From contig CAZJXP010000001.1 of assembly GCA_964550175.1 (NCBI GenBank), positions 434,001-498,000 on the forward strand: a DNA stretch of 64,000 nucleotides, written 5' to 3'. The notes under the pieces are model-generated. The model did no database searches and was not told the DNA's origin. It worked only from the letters and a program-made list of their open reading frames with translations. The translations under genes were made by a program, and so were the position numbers. This document shows positions 1 through 8,298 of this stretch, one piece after another. The first letter of the stretch is position 1; each line of letters opens with the position of its first letter. The stretch comes from DSQK01 sp964550175 (GTDB lineage: Archaea > Nanobdellota > Nanobdellia > Woesearchaeales > ARS49).

Positions 1-1800
1 ATGGGACTCGGATTCGGAGATTTGCGATTCATCGTTGTCGAAACAAACCCGAAACAAGCCGTCATCATCACCGATACGACGGAAATCCAGCTCAACCCCG
101 AAGCCGTCGAAGTCAAGGAAGAAACGACGCCCGACATCGCCTACGAAGACATCGGCGGACTCGAAGACGAAATCAAGAAAGTCCGAGAAATGGTCGAGCT
201 GCCGTTGAAACACCCCGAAATCTTCGAACGATTGGGCATCGAACCGCCGAAAGGAGTATTATTGCACGGCCCGCCAGGAACGGGAAAAACGCTCCTCGCG
301 AAGGCTGTCGCGAACGAAACGAATTCTCATTTCGTATTAATCAACGGACCGGAAATCATGTCCAAATACTACGGCCAATCTGAAGAGAATTTGCGAAAGA
401 AGTTCGAAGAAGCCGAAAAGAATGCCCCTAGCATCATCTTCATCGACGAAATCGACGCCATCGCGTCCAAGCGCGAGGAAACCCGCGGCGAAGTGGAACG
501 ACGCGTCGTCGCGCAAATGCTCGCCCTCATGGACGGACTGAAGTCGCGAGGACGTGTTGTGGTCATCGCGGCCACGAACGTGCCGAATATCCTCGACCCG
601 GCGCTGCGAAGACCCGGCAGATTCGACCGAGAACTTGAAATCGGCGTCCCGAACAAAGAAGGCCGGCTCAACATCCTCAAAATCCACACGCGAAACATGC
701 CCATGGACAAGGACGTCAACCTCTCCGAAATCGCGACCATCACGCACGGATTTGTCGGAGCAGACCTGGCAAGCCTGGCGAAAGAATCCGCCATGATTGT
801 CTTGCGACGCGTGCTTCCTGATTTGAAATACGACGCGGAAGAGGCAATTCCGAAAGAAATTCTCGAACGGTTGCAAATCGCGAAGAAGGACTTCAAGGAA
901 GCCCTCAAAGTGGTGCGACCCTCCGCGTTGCGCGAAGTCATGATCGAAGTGCCAACGACCAAATGGGAAGACGTTGGCGGACTCACCAGCATCAAACAGG
1001 AATTGCTCGAAGCCGTCGAATGGCCATTGAAACATCCGCAAGCGTTCAAACGGCTGGGCGTCCGACCGCCGAAAGGAATTCTGCTCTACGGGCCTCCAGG
1101 CACGGGAAAGACGTTGCTCGCGAAGGCCGTCGCGCACGAAAGCGAAGCCAACTTTATCTCAATCAAAGGACCAGAACTACTTAGCAAATGGGTCGGCGAA
1201 AGCGAAAAGGCCGTGCGAGAAATCTTCAAGAAAGCACGTCAAGCTTCGCCCGTTATCATCTTCTTCGACGAGCTCGACAGCCTCGCGCCGAAGCGCTCCG
1301 GTTCCGATCACTCGGGTTCCGAACGCGTCGTCAACCAACTGCTCACCGAAATCGACGGATTGGAAGCGCTGCACGACGTCGTCATCATCGGCGCAACCAA
1401 CAGGCCGGACATTTTGGATACCGCGCTGTTGCGACCGGGCAGATTCGACCGCATCATCATGGCCCCCGTGCCCGACAAGGCCGTCCGCATGGAAATCTTC
1501 AAGATCCACACCAAGAACATGCCGCTCATGAAGGGCGTGAAGCTCGAAGAGTTTGCCGAACGCACCGAAGGATACGTCGGAGCCGACATCGAAAGCATCT
1601 GCCGCGAAGCGGCCATCATGGCGCTGCGCGAGAACATGAACGCGAAAGAAGTCGGCAAGGAGCATTTCGAGAAAGCGCTCAAGAAAGTCCGGCCGAGCGT
1701 CACAAAAGACATCGAAAAGGCGTACAAGGACATGCAGGACCAGTTCACTCAAGCTCGCGCGAAAGAAATGCAGGAAGAGAAACCGGTTTACTTTGGGTAG
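1..1800 (+). CDS. CDC48/VAT-type AAA+ ATPase, 5' end missing
   Basis: This is the C-terminal 599 residues of a two-domain AAA+ unfoldase of the CDC48/p97/VAT family, which extracts and unfolds proteins in the cytoplasm for degradation. D1 has Walker A GPPGTGKT at residues 90-97 and Walker B with D149/E150. D2 has Walker A at 364-371 and D423/E424. Each domain carries the sensor ATN motif and the RPGRFDR arginine-finger region. Family members are about 730-750 residues, and the visible start corresponds to the end of the N domain, so the first about 130 residues lie before the window and the ATG at position 1 is internal. The C-terminal tail ends EEKPVYFG, unlike the HbYX tails that dock on proteasomes. 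Confidence 0.96.
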   Translation: MGLGFGDLRFIVVETNPKQAVIITDTTEIQLNPEAVEVKEETTPDIAYEDIGGLEDEIKKVREMVELPLKHPEIFERLGIEPPKGVLLHGPPGTGKTLLAKAVANETNSHFVLINGPEIMSKYYGQSEENLRKKFEEAEKNAPSIIFIDEIDAIASKREETRGEVERRVVAQMLALMDGLKSRGRVVVIAATNVPNILDPALRRPGRFDRELEIGVPNKEGRLNILKIHTRNMPMDKDVNLSEIATITHGFVGADLASLAKESAMIVLRRVLPDLKYDAEEAIPKEILERLQIAKKDFKEALKVVRPSALREVMIEVPTTKWEDVGGLTSIKQELLEAVEWPLKHPQAFKRLGVRPPKGILLYGPPGTGKTLLAKAVAHESEANFISIKGPELLSKWVGESEKAVREIFKKARQASPVIIFFDELDSLAPKRSGSDHSGSERVVNQLLTEIDGLEALHDVVIIGATNRPDILDTALLRPGRFDRIIMAPVPDKAVRMEIFKIHTKNMPLMKGVKLEEFAERTEGYVGADIESICREAAIMALRENMNAKEVGKEHFEKALKKVRPSVTKDIEKAYKDMQDQFTQARAKEMQEEKPVYFG

Positions 1801-1827
1801 ATAATTTACGATAACAACGCTACGACA

Positions 1828-1890
1828 AATATCGCCAGGGTGCAACGTTCAGGGGGAGCTGCCTGCCGTACACTTTTTACCGGCGATATT
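1828..1890 (+). ncRNA. Extended hairpin between cdc48 and the M3 peptidase gene
   Basis: Nested complementary arms are visible: AATATCGCC (1828-1836) with GGCGATATT (1882-1890), GTG (1840-1842) with CAC (1871-1873), ACG (1845-1847) with CGT (1867-1869), and CAGG (1850-1853) with CCTG (1862-1865). Together they give about 19 pairs in one 63-nt stem with small internal loops. It lies 28 nt after the cdc48 stop and about 50 nt before the next start codon. It could be a small RNA, a leader element of the peptidase mRNA, or a 3' processing signal of cdc48. No known RNA family is recognised. Confidence 0.4.
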
Positions 1891-1940
1891 GGACGTAGCT
1901 TAGTTCGAGACAAAGTCAAATATTTACAACGAGGATCAAC

Positions 1941-3458
1941 ATGGAACGTGACAACCTTATCAGCGAAATCCAGCAGTTCGACGAAGAAATGGGGCGCGAG
2001 CATCTCGCGCACGCCGTTGGACTGAAGGACGAAGTCAACTTCAGCGCGATCTTCACCAAGCACGCATCCTTGTTCTCGAAGCCGAACATCGCGCTCGTCA
2101 AGGCATTGCTCAATGCGTCGATGCGCAAGGACACGAAGCACCGCAACCTGTTGCTCTATGATTACCTCGTCAGCGGCTACATCGGAAACGAGCTTAAGGA
2201 GCTCGGCGACAAGGCCAGCAACTACGAATCAAAAGCGAAAATCAAGGCAAATGGAAAGACAATCCCGTTCCGGCACGCGTCCGTCGTCGTGATGAACGAG
2301 CCGAACAGAAAGAAGCGGCAGAACATCGTCGACGCGCTCAAGGCGCCGAAAGCCGTGCTCACGAAGTATTCCAAAGAAGCCCAAGACAAAGAGTACGCGC
2401 TGTTGAAGATGCTCACGGGCAAGGACTACGTAACCTATTATTCCATCATCAAGGAAATGGACTACGACGCGTTCGCGGACGACCTGCGCACGTTCCTCGC
2501 GGAAACGACCGACATCTATCTGCCGCAGTTGCACGAGGCGATGACCTCCATCAAAGTGCCGTTGGACGACATCCAAAAGCATGACCTCGGATTCTACCTG
2601 CGCGCGCACAAGTTCGACAAGCACTTCCCGAAATCAAAACTGCTGCAGACGCTCAAGAACACGCTCAGCGGCATGGGATTCACGCTGTCAAAACAGAAAC
2701 AAATCCACGTCGACGCGGAAGAGCGCCCGACCAAAGTGCCGCGGGCGTTCTGCTCGCCACTCTTGATTCCGCAGGAAATCCACCTAGTCCTGAAGCCGCA
2801 CGGCGGACAGGAAGACTACCAGACAATACTGCACGAAGCCGGACACTCGGAACACTTCGCGAACACGCGAGACGACCTTGCCTACGAGCTGAAACACATG
2901 GGCAGTCACGCCGTCAGCGAAACGTACGCGTTCCTGTTCGAATACCTCGTCATGGACAAGGACTGGCTCGGAAAGCGCATGCCAACGAAAACGCAGGCGG
3001 AATTCCTTTCGTTCCTGCGGTTCACGAAACTGTTCTTCCTCAGACGATATTCGGGCAAAGTATTGTACGAGCTGCAGTTCCACCGCAACGATTTGCGCGT
3101 GCTGGACGACTCATTCAGGCCGACACGACAGAAGTACGCCTCCGGCGCGGAAATGTACGCGGACATCCTCAGCAAATCAACCGGTGTGAAGTACACGCCT
3201 GACGACTATCTGCTCGACATGGACTCCGGATTTTATAGCGCGGACTATGTACGAGCGTGGATGTTCGAAGTGCAGCTCAGGAACACGCTCAAGGAAAAGT
3301 TCGGTGTCTGGTTCAAGAACAAGAAAGCCGGAAGCTTCCTGAAGAAGATGTGGGCGTCCGGCAGCTCGGGCAAATCGCAAGATGAGCTCGCGAAAGAGCT
3401 CGGCCACGACAAAGTGGACAAAAACTATTTAATCAACGAACTGATGCAACAGTCGTGA
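1941..3458 (+). CDS. M3-like zinc metallopeptidase (oligopeptidase-type)
   Basis: A 505-residue, largely helical protein with the HEXGH form of the gluzincin zinc motif, HEAGH at residues 298-302, followed about 25 residues later by SHAVSETYAFLFEYLV, which supplies the third zinc-ligand glutamate. HEXGH in a helical protein of this length fits the M3 (thimet oligopeptidase/PepF) clan, whose members cut short peptides in the cytoplasm. There is no signal peptide. The start is the first ATG after the intergenic hairpin. The stop codon overlaps the start of the TPM gene. Sequence outside the active site looks divergent, so subfamily and substrate are not assigned. Confidence 0.75.
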   Translation: MERDNLISEIQQFDEEMGREHLAHAVGLKDEVNFSAIFTKHASLFSKPNIALVKALLNASMRKDTKHRNLLLYDYLVSGYIGNELKELGDKASNYESKAKIKANGKTIPFRHASVVVMNEPNRKKRQNIVDALKAPKAVLTKYSKEAQDKEYALLKMLTGKDYVTYYSIIKEMDYDAFADDLRTFLAETTDIYLPQLHEAMTSIKVPLDDIQKHDLGFYLRAHKFDKHFPKSKLLQTLKNTLSGMGFTLSKQKQIHVDAEERPTKVPRAFCSPLLIPQEIHLVLKPHGGQEDYQTILHEAGHSEHFANTRDDLAYELKHMGSHAVSETYAFLFEYLVMDKDWLGKRMPTKTQAEFLSFLRFTKLFFLRRYSGKVLYELQFHRNDLRVLDDSFRPTRQKYASGAEMYADILSKSTGVKYTPDDYLLDMDSGFYSADYVRAWMFEVQLRNTLKEKFGVWFKNKKAGSFLKKMWASGSSGKSQDELAKELGHDKVDKNYLINELMQQS

Positions 3459-4264
3459 TGAAGTACCTCCTCATTTTGTTGTTATTAGTTTCTTCAGTGA
3501 GTGCGCTCACGGTTCCGGCCCCGACGACGCTCGTCAACGATTTAGCGAACGTGATTCCAGCAGATCAAGAATCCTCTCTCGAACAGCAATTGCAGGCGAT
3601 GAAGTCCTCCGGCGCGGCCGAAATCGCGATACTGACGATTCCGACCCTCGACGGGCAGGACATGAACGAGTTCTCGATTCAGACGGCCGAAGCGTGGAAG
3701 CTCGGCACGGCCGAGAAGGATAACGGGCTACTCATCACGGTCGCGGTTGAAGACCGCGCGTACCGGTTCGAAGTCGGCTACGGACTTGAAGGCGACCTCA
3801 ACGACGCTCGCGTCGGAAGGATCGGGCGCGACATTCTTGTTCCGGCATTCCAGTCCGGAAACTACGGCACCGGATTAACGGACGCGGTTACGATAATTGG
3901 CGGCATCTTAAACCAGGACCCTGCGACGCTGCAGCAAGTCGACACCGACCCTGAAAGCTACTTTTATCTCCTGTTCTTCGGCACGGTCATCGCGGGAACC
4001 ATCATCGGCAAAGTCGCGCAGCACCAGAAAACAAAAGGGCGCAAAGCGCTCGTCTTCGGAATTGGCGACGTGATTGTGCTCGCGCTCATCCTCTGGCTGG
4101 CGTCCTATTTCATTCTTTATGCTCTTTTCATCCTCCTCGTCACCGCTATCCCCGGACGAGGCGGAATGCCGCTGTTCCTCGGCGGCGGCCGAGGCGGAGG
4201 AGGAAGCATTGGTGGCGGCGGAAGCTTCGGCGGCGGCGGAGCGGGCGGAAAGTGGCGTGATTAA
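3455..4264 (+). CDS. TPM-domain membrane protein (YgcG-like)
   Basis: A 269-residue secreted or membrane protein. Residues 1-17 form a signal peptide, followed by a TPM domain (about 25-150) with the characteristic LVNDLANVIP and KDNGLLI segments. Hydrophobic stretches follow at about 167-187 and 197-233, then a tail almost entirely of glycine (about 238-265). TPM-domain proteins are often encoded next to LemA proteins, and lemA is the next gene here. TPM domains have been linked to membrane-complex assembly and phosphatase activity, but the function of this type is not established. Its start codon overlaps the preceding stop; the second ATG at 3458 is an equally possible start. Confidence 0.88.
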   Translation: MMKYLLILLLLVSSVSALTVPAPTTLVNDLANVIPADQESSLEQQLQAMKSSGAAEIAILTIPTLDGQDMNEFSIQTAEAWKLGTAEKDNGLLITVAVEDRAYRFEVGYGLEGDLNDARVGRIGRDILVPAFQSGNYGTGLTDAVTIIGGILNQDPATLQQVDTDPESYFYLLFFGTVIAGTIIGKVAQHQKTKGRKALVFGIGDVIVLALILWLASYFILYALFILLVTAIPGRGGMPLFLGGGRGGGGSIGGGGSFGGGGAGGKWRD

Positions 4265-4300
4265 TAACATTTAAAAACCTGAAATGACTCGGAGAACACT

Positions 4301-4870
4301 ATGAAAAAGAACTACACACTATGGATTGTCCTAGGCGTCATCGCAGTACTGCTCTTGATGATCGTCGGCTCGTACAACGGGCTTGTCAGCAAACGAACCG
4401 CGGTCGACAGCGCCTGGGCAGATGTCGAAGCGCAATACCAGCGCCGCATGGATCTTATTCCTAACTTAGTCTCAACCGTGAAGGGTTACGCGACGCACGA
4501 AGAAGAATTGTTTACCAAGATTACCGAACTCCGAAGCCAATGGCAGACCGCGTCAGCCGCAGGCGACACGGCCGGAGCCATCAGCGCAGCCCAAGGCACG
4601 GACTCAGCACTTGCGCGACTTCTTGTCGTGGCAGAAGCCTATCCTGATTTGAAAGCAAGCACAAACTTCCTCGCACTGCAGGACGAGCTTGCCGGAACGG
4701 AGAACCGAGTGGCTGTCTCGCGAACACGATTCAACGATGCCGTGAAACTCTACAACACGGCCATCCAGACGTTCCCGAGAAACATCCTCGCAGGCATGTT
4801 CGGCTTTGAACCCAAGACGTTCTTCGCGGCAGCTAGTGGCGCGGAAACTGCCCCGCAGGTTACGTTCTGA
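4301..4870 (+). CDS. lemA: LemA family protein
   Basis: A 189-residue protein with one N-terminal membrane segment (about residues 7-25) followed by the LemA helical domain. The hallmark stretch is RTAVDSAWADVEAQYQRR, then DLIPNLVSTVKGYATHE, and near the C terminus RFNDAVKLYNTAIQTFPRN. LemA proteins are membrane-anchored helical bundles facing outward, of unknown biochemical role, commonly paired with TPM/YgcG proteins as here. A TATA-like CATTTAAAAACC about 25 nt upstream suggests a promoter of its own. The stop is 1 nt from the downstream parvulin start, so the two are probably co-transcribed. Confidence 0.93.
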   Translation: MKKNYTLWIVLGVIAVLLLMIVGSYNGLVSKRTAVDSAWADVEAQYQRRMDLIPNLVSTVKGYATHEEELFTKITELRSQWQTASAAGDTAGAISAAQGTDSALARLLVVAEAYPDLKASTNFLALQDELAGTENRVAVSRTRFNDAVKLYNTAIQTFPRNILAGMFGFEPKTFFAAASGAETAPQVTF

Positions 4871-4871
4871 T

Positions 4872-5147
4872 ATGAAAGTTCGAGCCAGCCACATCCTGGT
4901 CAAAACCGAGCAAGAGGCTAACAGCATTCTTTTTGATTTGAAACGAGGAGCGAGCTTCGAAGAAATGGCCAAGAAGCACTCGATTTGTCCCTCGAAAAGC
5001 AAAGGGGGAGACTTAGGCTGGTTCGGCAAAGGGATGATGGTGAAAGAATTCGAAACGGCGGCATTCGCTCAGAAAGTCGGCGAACTCTCAAAGCCTATTA
5101 AGACTCAGTTCGGCTACCACATCATTAAGGTTACCGAGACGCAGTAA
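4872..5147 (+). CDS. Single-domain parvulin peptidyl-prolyl isomerase
   Basis: A 91-residue protein made of one parvulin (PpiC/rotamase) domain: it begins KVRASHILVKTEQEA, continues FEEMAKKHSICPSKSKGGDLGWFGKGMM, and ends FGYHIIKVTETQ. These are the standard parvulin motifs including the GGDLGWF loop and the C-terminal GYHIIKV strand. It catalyses cis-trans isomerisation of peptidyl-proline bonds. With no signal peptide or membrane anchor it should be cytosolic, like the small free parvulins described in some Thaumarchaeota. The ATG at 4872 was chosen because the family begins with this strand; a longer frame upstream overlaps lemA and has no homologous features. Confidence 0.93.
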   Translation: MKVRASHILVKTEQEANSILFDLKRGASFEEMAKKHSICPSKSKGGDLGWFGKGMMVKEFETAAFAQKVGELSKPIKTQFGYHIIKVTETQ

Positions 5148-5188
5148 TCCCCACAACCTTAATAAAGTCCTATTGAGACATTTTCTTC

Positions 5189-6472
5189 ATGGCAAAACCT
5201 GGTGACCATGTTACGATTGTGACCGCAGAAGAAACCCTCCACGGCACGCTATTGCCTGAAGAAAAGGAATTTATCGTTCTCAAACTTGATTCCGGCTACA
5301 ACATCGGCATCAGCAAAAAGCGGGTCAAGGAAATGAAAGTCACGGAAGCGGCTCATACCGTGAAGGACAGCGCCAAAACCGTCACGCAACGCAAAGACTT
5401 GCCAAAAATCACCATTCTGCACACCGGCGGCACGATCGCCAGCAAAGTCGATTATGAAACCGGCGGGGTCATCAGCAAATTCACGCCCGAAGAAATCCTC
5501 GCGCTCTTCCCTGAACTGCGAGAAATCGCGAACATAGACTCAAGACTCGTGCGCAACATGGCCTCGGACGACATGCGGTTCGCGCACTACAACCTGCTTA
5601 TCAAGGAAGTTGAAAAGGAAATTGCGAACGGCACGAAAGGAATCATCATCACGCACGGCACGGACACGCTGCACTACACTTCGGCCGCGCTTGCGTTCGC
5701 GCTCCGAAACTTGCCGATTCCCGTCATCATCGTCGGCAGCCAACGCTCTTCCGACCGAGGAAGCTCGGACGCCGGAAGCAACTTGCTCGCGGCTGCTACG
5801 TTCATCGCGCGCACGAACCTTGTTGGAGTGGGCGTTTGCATGCATGAAAACTCAGGCGACGAATCCTGCTTGATTCTTCCGGGCGCGAAGTGCCGCAAGA
5901 TGCACTCTACCCGACGAGACGCATTCAGGTCAATCAACACCACGCCGTTGGCACGCATCGAATTAGCGACCAAGAACATCTCCTATTTCCGCACGGACTA
6001 CCCGCGCAAGACCGACGCCCCATTTGAGGCAAAACCGTTCAAGGACGTCAAAGTTGGACTCCTGTTTGTGCACACCAACATGCGCGCGGAACAGTTCTCC
6101 TGCTACAACGGGTGGGACGGACTCGTTATCGCGGGCACCGGACTTGGACACATCCCTATCAGCGAAACCGACGCCGAAACGAAAGAACACACCAAGATTT
6201 TCACCGCGCTCAAGGCGCTCGCATCGGACACGGTGCTTGCAATCTCAACGCAGACCATCTCCGGCATCGTCGACCTCAACGTGTACGCACCCGGACGAAA
6301 ACTCTTGGACCTCGGGGTCGTCGGAAACCTGACCGACCTCCATCCCGAGACGGCGTTCATCAAATTGGCCTGGCTGTTGAGCAACTTCTCGAAAGAAGAC
6401 GCGAAGAAACGATACAATGTCAATATCGCAGGGGAACTGAGTGAGCGAGCGGAGCAAAGCACATTCCCATGA
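5189..6472 (+). CDS. gatD: Glutamyl-tRNA(Gln) amidotransferase subunit D
   Basis: GatD, 427 residues, the asparaginase-like subunit of the archaeal GatDE amidotransferase that converts Glu-tRNA(Gln) to Gln-tRNA(Gln). An N-terminal beta domain (about 1-72) is followed by an L-asparaginase fold. The nucleophile threonine is T82 in GGTIAS, and the second catalytic motif is THGTDT at 155-160. GatD releases ammonia from glutamine for use by GatE. A TATA-like element (CCTTAATAAAG) lies about 26 nt upstream of the ATG. The stop overlaps gatE by 4 nt (ATGA), indicating coupled translation of the two partner subunits. Confidence 0.97.
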   Translation: MAKPGDHVTIVTAEETLHGTLLPEEKEFIVLKLDSGYNIGISKKRVKEMKVTEAAHTVKDSAKTVTQRKDLPKITILHTGGTIASKVDYETGGVISKFTPEEILALFPELREIANIDSRLVRNMASDDMRFAHYNLLIKEVEKEIANGTKGIIITHGTDTLHYTSAALAFALRNLPIPVIIVGSQRSSDRGSSDAGSNLLAAATFIARTNLVGVGVCMHENSGDESCLILPGAKCRKMHSTRRDAFRSINTTPLARIELATKNISYFRTDYPRKTDAPFEAKPFKDVKVGLLFVHTNMRAEQFSCYNGWDGLVIAGTGLGHIPISETDAETKEHTKIFTALKALASDTVLAISTQTISGIVDLNVYAPGRKLLDLGVVGNLTDLHPETAFIKLAWLLSNFSKEDAKKRYNVNIAGELSERAEQSTFP

Positions 6473-7455
6473 TTCTTGATTGGAAAGCGCTCGGGCTGAA
6501 GTGCGGCATCGAAATCCACCAGCAGCTCGAAGGCAAAAAGCTGTTTTGCTCCTGCCCGACAACGATCCGCGACGACCCCTCCCACTTCACGGTGCACCGC
6601 AAGCTTCGCGCAGTCGCAGGAGAAGCCGGCGAAGTCGACGTTGCGGCCGCGCAGGAAATGCAGAAAGGCAAAACCTTCACCTACGAAGGGTTTGAAGATA
6701 CGACCTGCTTGGTCGAGCTCGATGAAGAGCCGCCGCACGACGTGAACGATGACGCGCTCATCACGGCATTGCAGACGTCATTAGTCTTGAAAGCCACGCC
6801 GGTCGACCAACTCCACCTCATGCGCAAAACCGTCGTAGACGGCAGCAACACGTCCGGTTTCCAACGCACGGGGTTGATTGCGCGCAATGGCACGTTGACG
6901 ACCGAGCATGGCACCGTCACCATTCCGACGATTTCCTTGGAAGAGGATGCTTCCCGCATTATCAAGAACAGTCCAACCAACACGCTTTATCGACTCGACC
7001 GACTTGGCATCCCGCTCATCGAAATCGGCACTGGCCCGGAAATAAAGGACCCCGACCAATGCAAGGAAGTCGCTGAAGCGCTCGGCATGATTCTCCGCAG
7101 CACCGGAAGAGTAAAGCGCGGACTCGGCACCATCCGGCAAGACGTGAACGTCAGCATCGCTGGCGGCGTACGCGTCGAGATCAAAGGAGCGCAAGACCTC
7201 AAGCTCTTGCCGACGCTCGTCGCGTACGAAGTATTGCGCCAGAAGACCCTTCTTGAACTGAAAGACGAGCTCGTGAAACGAAAAGCGTCCGTCTCCTCAA
7301 AAATAGAGAACGTCACGCACATTCTCGCGGCCGTCGACAGCGCAGTCATCAAGAGCGCGCTCAGCGCACAAGGGGTCGTGCTCGGCATCACGCTTCCGGG
7401 ATTTCACGGCTTGATTGGCAAGGAAGTCCAACCCGGACGACGGCTCGGAACCTAA
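6469..7455 (+). CDS. gatE: Glutamyl-tRNA(Gln) amidotransferase subunit E, N-terminal part (interrupted)
   Basis: The first 328 residues of GatE, the kinase/amidotransferase subunit that binds Glu-tRNA(Gln), phosphorylates the glutamate and amidates it with ammonia from GatD. It starts GLKCGIEIHQQLEGKKLFC, a typical GatB/GatE opening, with the zinc-site cysteines in FCSC. The frame ends after GRRLGT at TAA (7453-7455). Homologues continue directly with sequence matching what follows in the same frame, and a glutamate codon is expected here, so one G-to-T change from GAA would create the stop. The rest of the gene is intact at 7456-8298. Read through, the protein would be about 610 residues, near normal length. 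Confidence 0.93.
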   Translation: MILDWKALGLKCGIEIHQQLEGKKLFCSCPTTIRDDPSHFTVHRKLRAVAGEAGEVDVAAAQEMQKGKTFTYEGFEDTTCLVELDEEPPHDVNDDALITALQTSLVLKATPVDQLHLMRKTVVDGSNTSGFQRTGLIARNGTLTTEHGTVTIPTISLEEDASRIIKNSPTNTLYRLDRLGIPLIEIGTGPEIKDPDQCKEVAEALGMILRSTGRVKRGLGTIRQDVNVSIAGGVRVEIKGAQDLKLLPTLVAYEVLRQKTLLELKDELVKRKASVSSKIENVTHILAAVDSAVIKSALSAQGVVLGITLPGFHGLIGKEVQPGRRLGT

Positions 7456-8298
7456 TTTTCCGACCGCGCGAAAGCGCACGCCGGAGTCGGAGGATTGTTC
7501 CACTCAGACGAATTGCCCAAGTACGGCATCACGCAAGGGGCGGTCGACGCGATACGCAAGGCGCTCGGTTGCGACGCGAACGACGGATTCATCATCGTCG
7601 CGGACAAGGAAGACAAAGCAACGATTGCAATGCACGCAATCATTTCGCGCGCGAACGAAGCGTTCCACGGCGTGCCCAAAGAGGTCCGCAAGGCGAACGA
7701 CGACGGCACGACGACGTTTTTGAGAATGATGTCCGGCGCAGCAAGATTGTATCCTGAAACTGACTTGCGCCCAATCACGCTCACGAAAGAATTCCTCGCG
7801 AAAATCCCGATTCCCGAATTGATCGAAGTGAAAACCTCGCGCTACGAACAGTGGGGACTCGGGCACGACCTTGCCGAACTTGCCGCAAAATCCGAGAACC
7901 CTGAACTGCTGGAACGCTTTGTCAAACATTACCCCGGAGTCAAGCCGGCCTACATCGCGGAAATACTCTACTCCGCGGCAAAAACCATCAAACGACAGTT
8001 CAACATCGACATTTCTCCGACTGAGCAGGATTTCGATGCGCTGTTCAGCGCGCTGAACAACAACACCATCTCGAAAGAAAGCGTGCAAGAGATATTGAAG
8101 CAAGGCAAGCCAGTTTCGAGTATCATCAAGAATTATGCCGTCCTGTCGGACAAAGAGCTTCTCGCGGAACTGCAGCACATCGTCGTGGCGAACAAAGGGC
8201 TGCCGTTCAACGCCCTCATCGGCAAGGCGATGGCCAAGCTCCGAGGAAAAGCGTCCGGAGAGAAAATCTCAACCGAGCTCAAAAAGCTCGCTCAATAG
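7456..8298 (+). CDS. gatE: Glutamyl-tRNA(Gln) amidotransferase subunit E, C-terminal part (interrupted)
   Basis: Continuation of gatE in the same frame after the TAA at 7453-7455. The coding begins FSDRAKAHAGVGGLFHSDEL and runs to the C terminus, including the GAD-like insert and the tail domain that contacts the tRNA body (RYEQWGLGHDLAELAAKS; DISPTEQDFDALFSAL). A TTG at 7495 could formally open a separate reading frame, but there is no promoter or ribosome site at that point and the fragment lacks the catalytic half. The 3' end overlaps the convergent glycosyltransferase gene by 20 bp. Confidence 0.88.
   Translation, partial: FSDRAKAHAGVGGLFHSDELPKYGITQGAVDAIRKALGCDANDGFIIVADKEDKATIAMHAIISRANEAFHGVPKEVRKANDDGTTTFLRMMSGAARLYPETDLRPITLTKEFLAKIPIPELIEVKTSRYEQWGLGHDLAELAAKSENPELLERFVKHYPGVKPAYIAEILYSAAKTIKRQFNIDISPTEQDFDALFSALNNNTISKESVQEILKQGKPVSSIIKNYAVLSDKELLAELQHIVVANKGLPFNALIGKAMAKLRGKASGEKISTELKKLAQ

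Noticed and set aside
1..3. ATG at the first base as a true start of cdc48
   Set aside because: The translated sequence begins inside the conserved N-domain end, and family proteins carry about 130 more residues before it.
7495..7497. TTG as an independent start for the second half of gatE
   Set aside because: There is no SD or promoter near it, and the sequence before it continues the same conserved protein in frame after the TAA.
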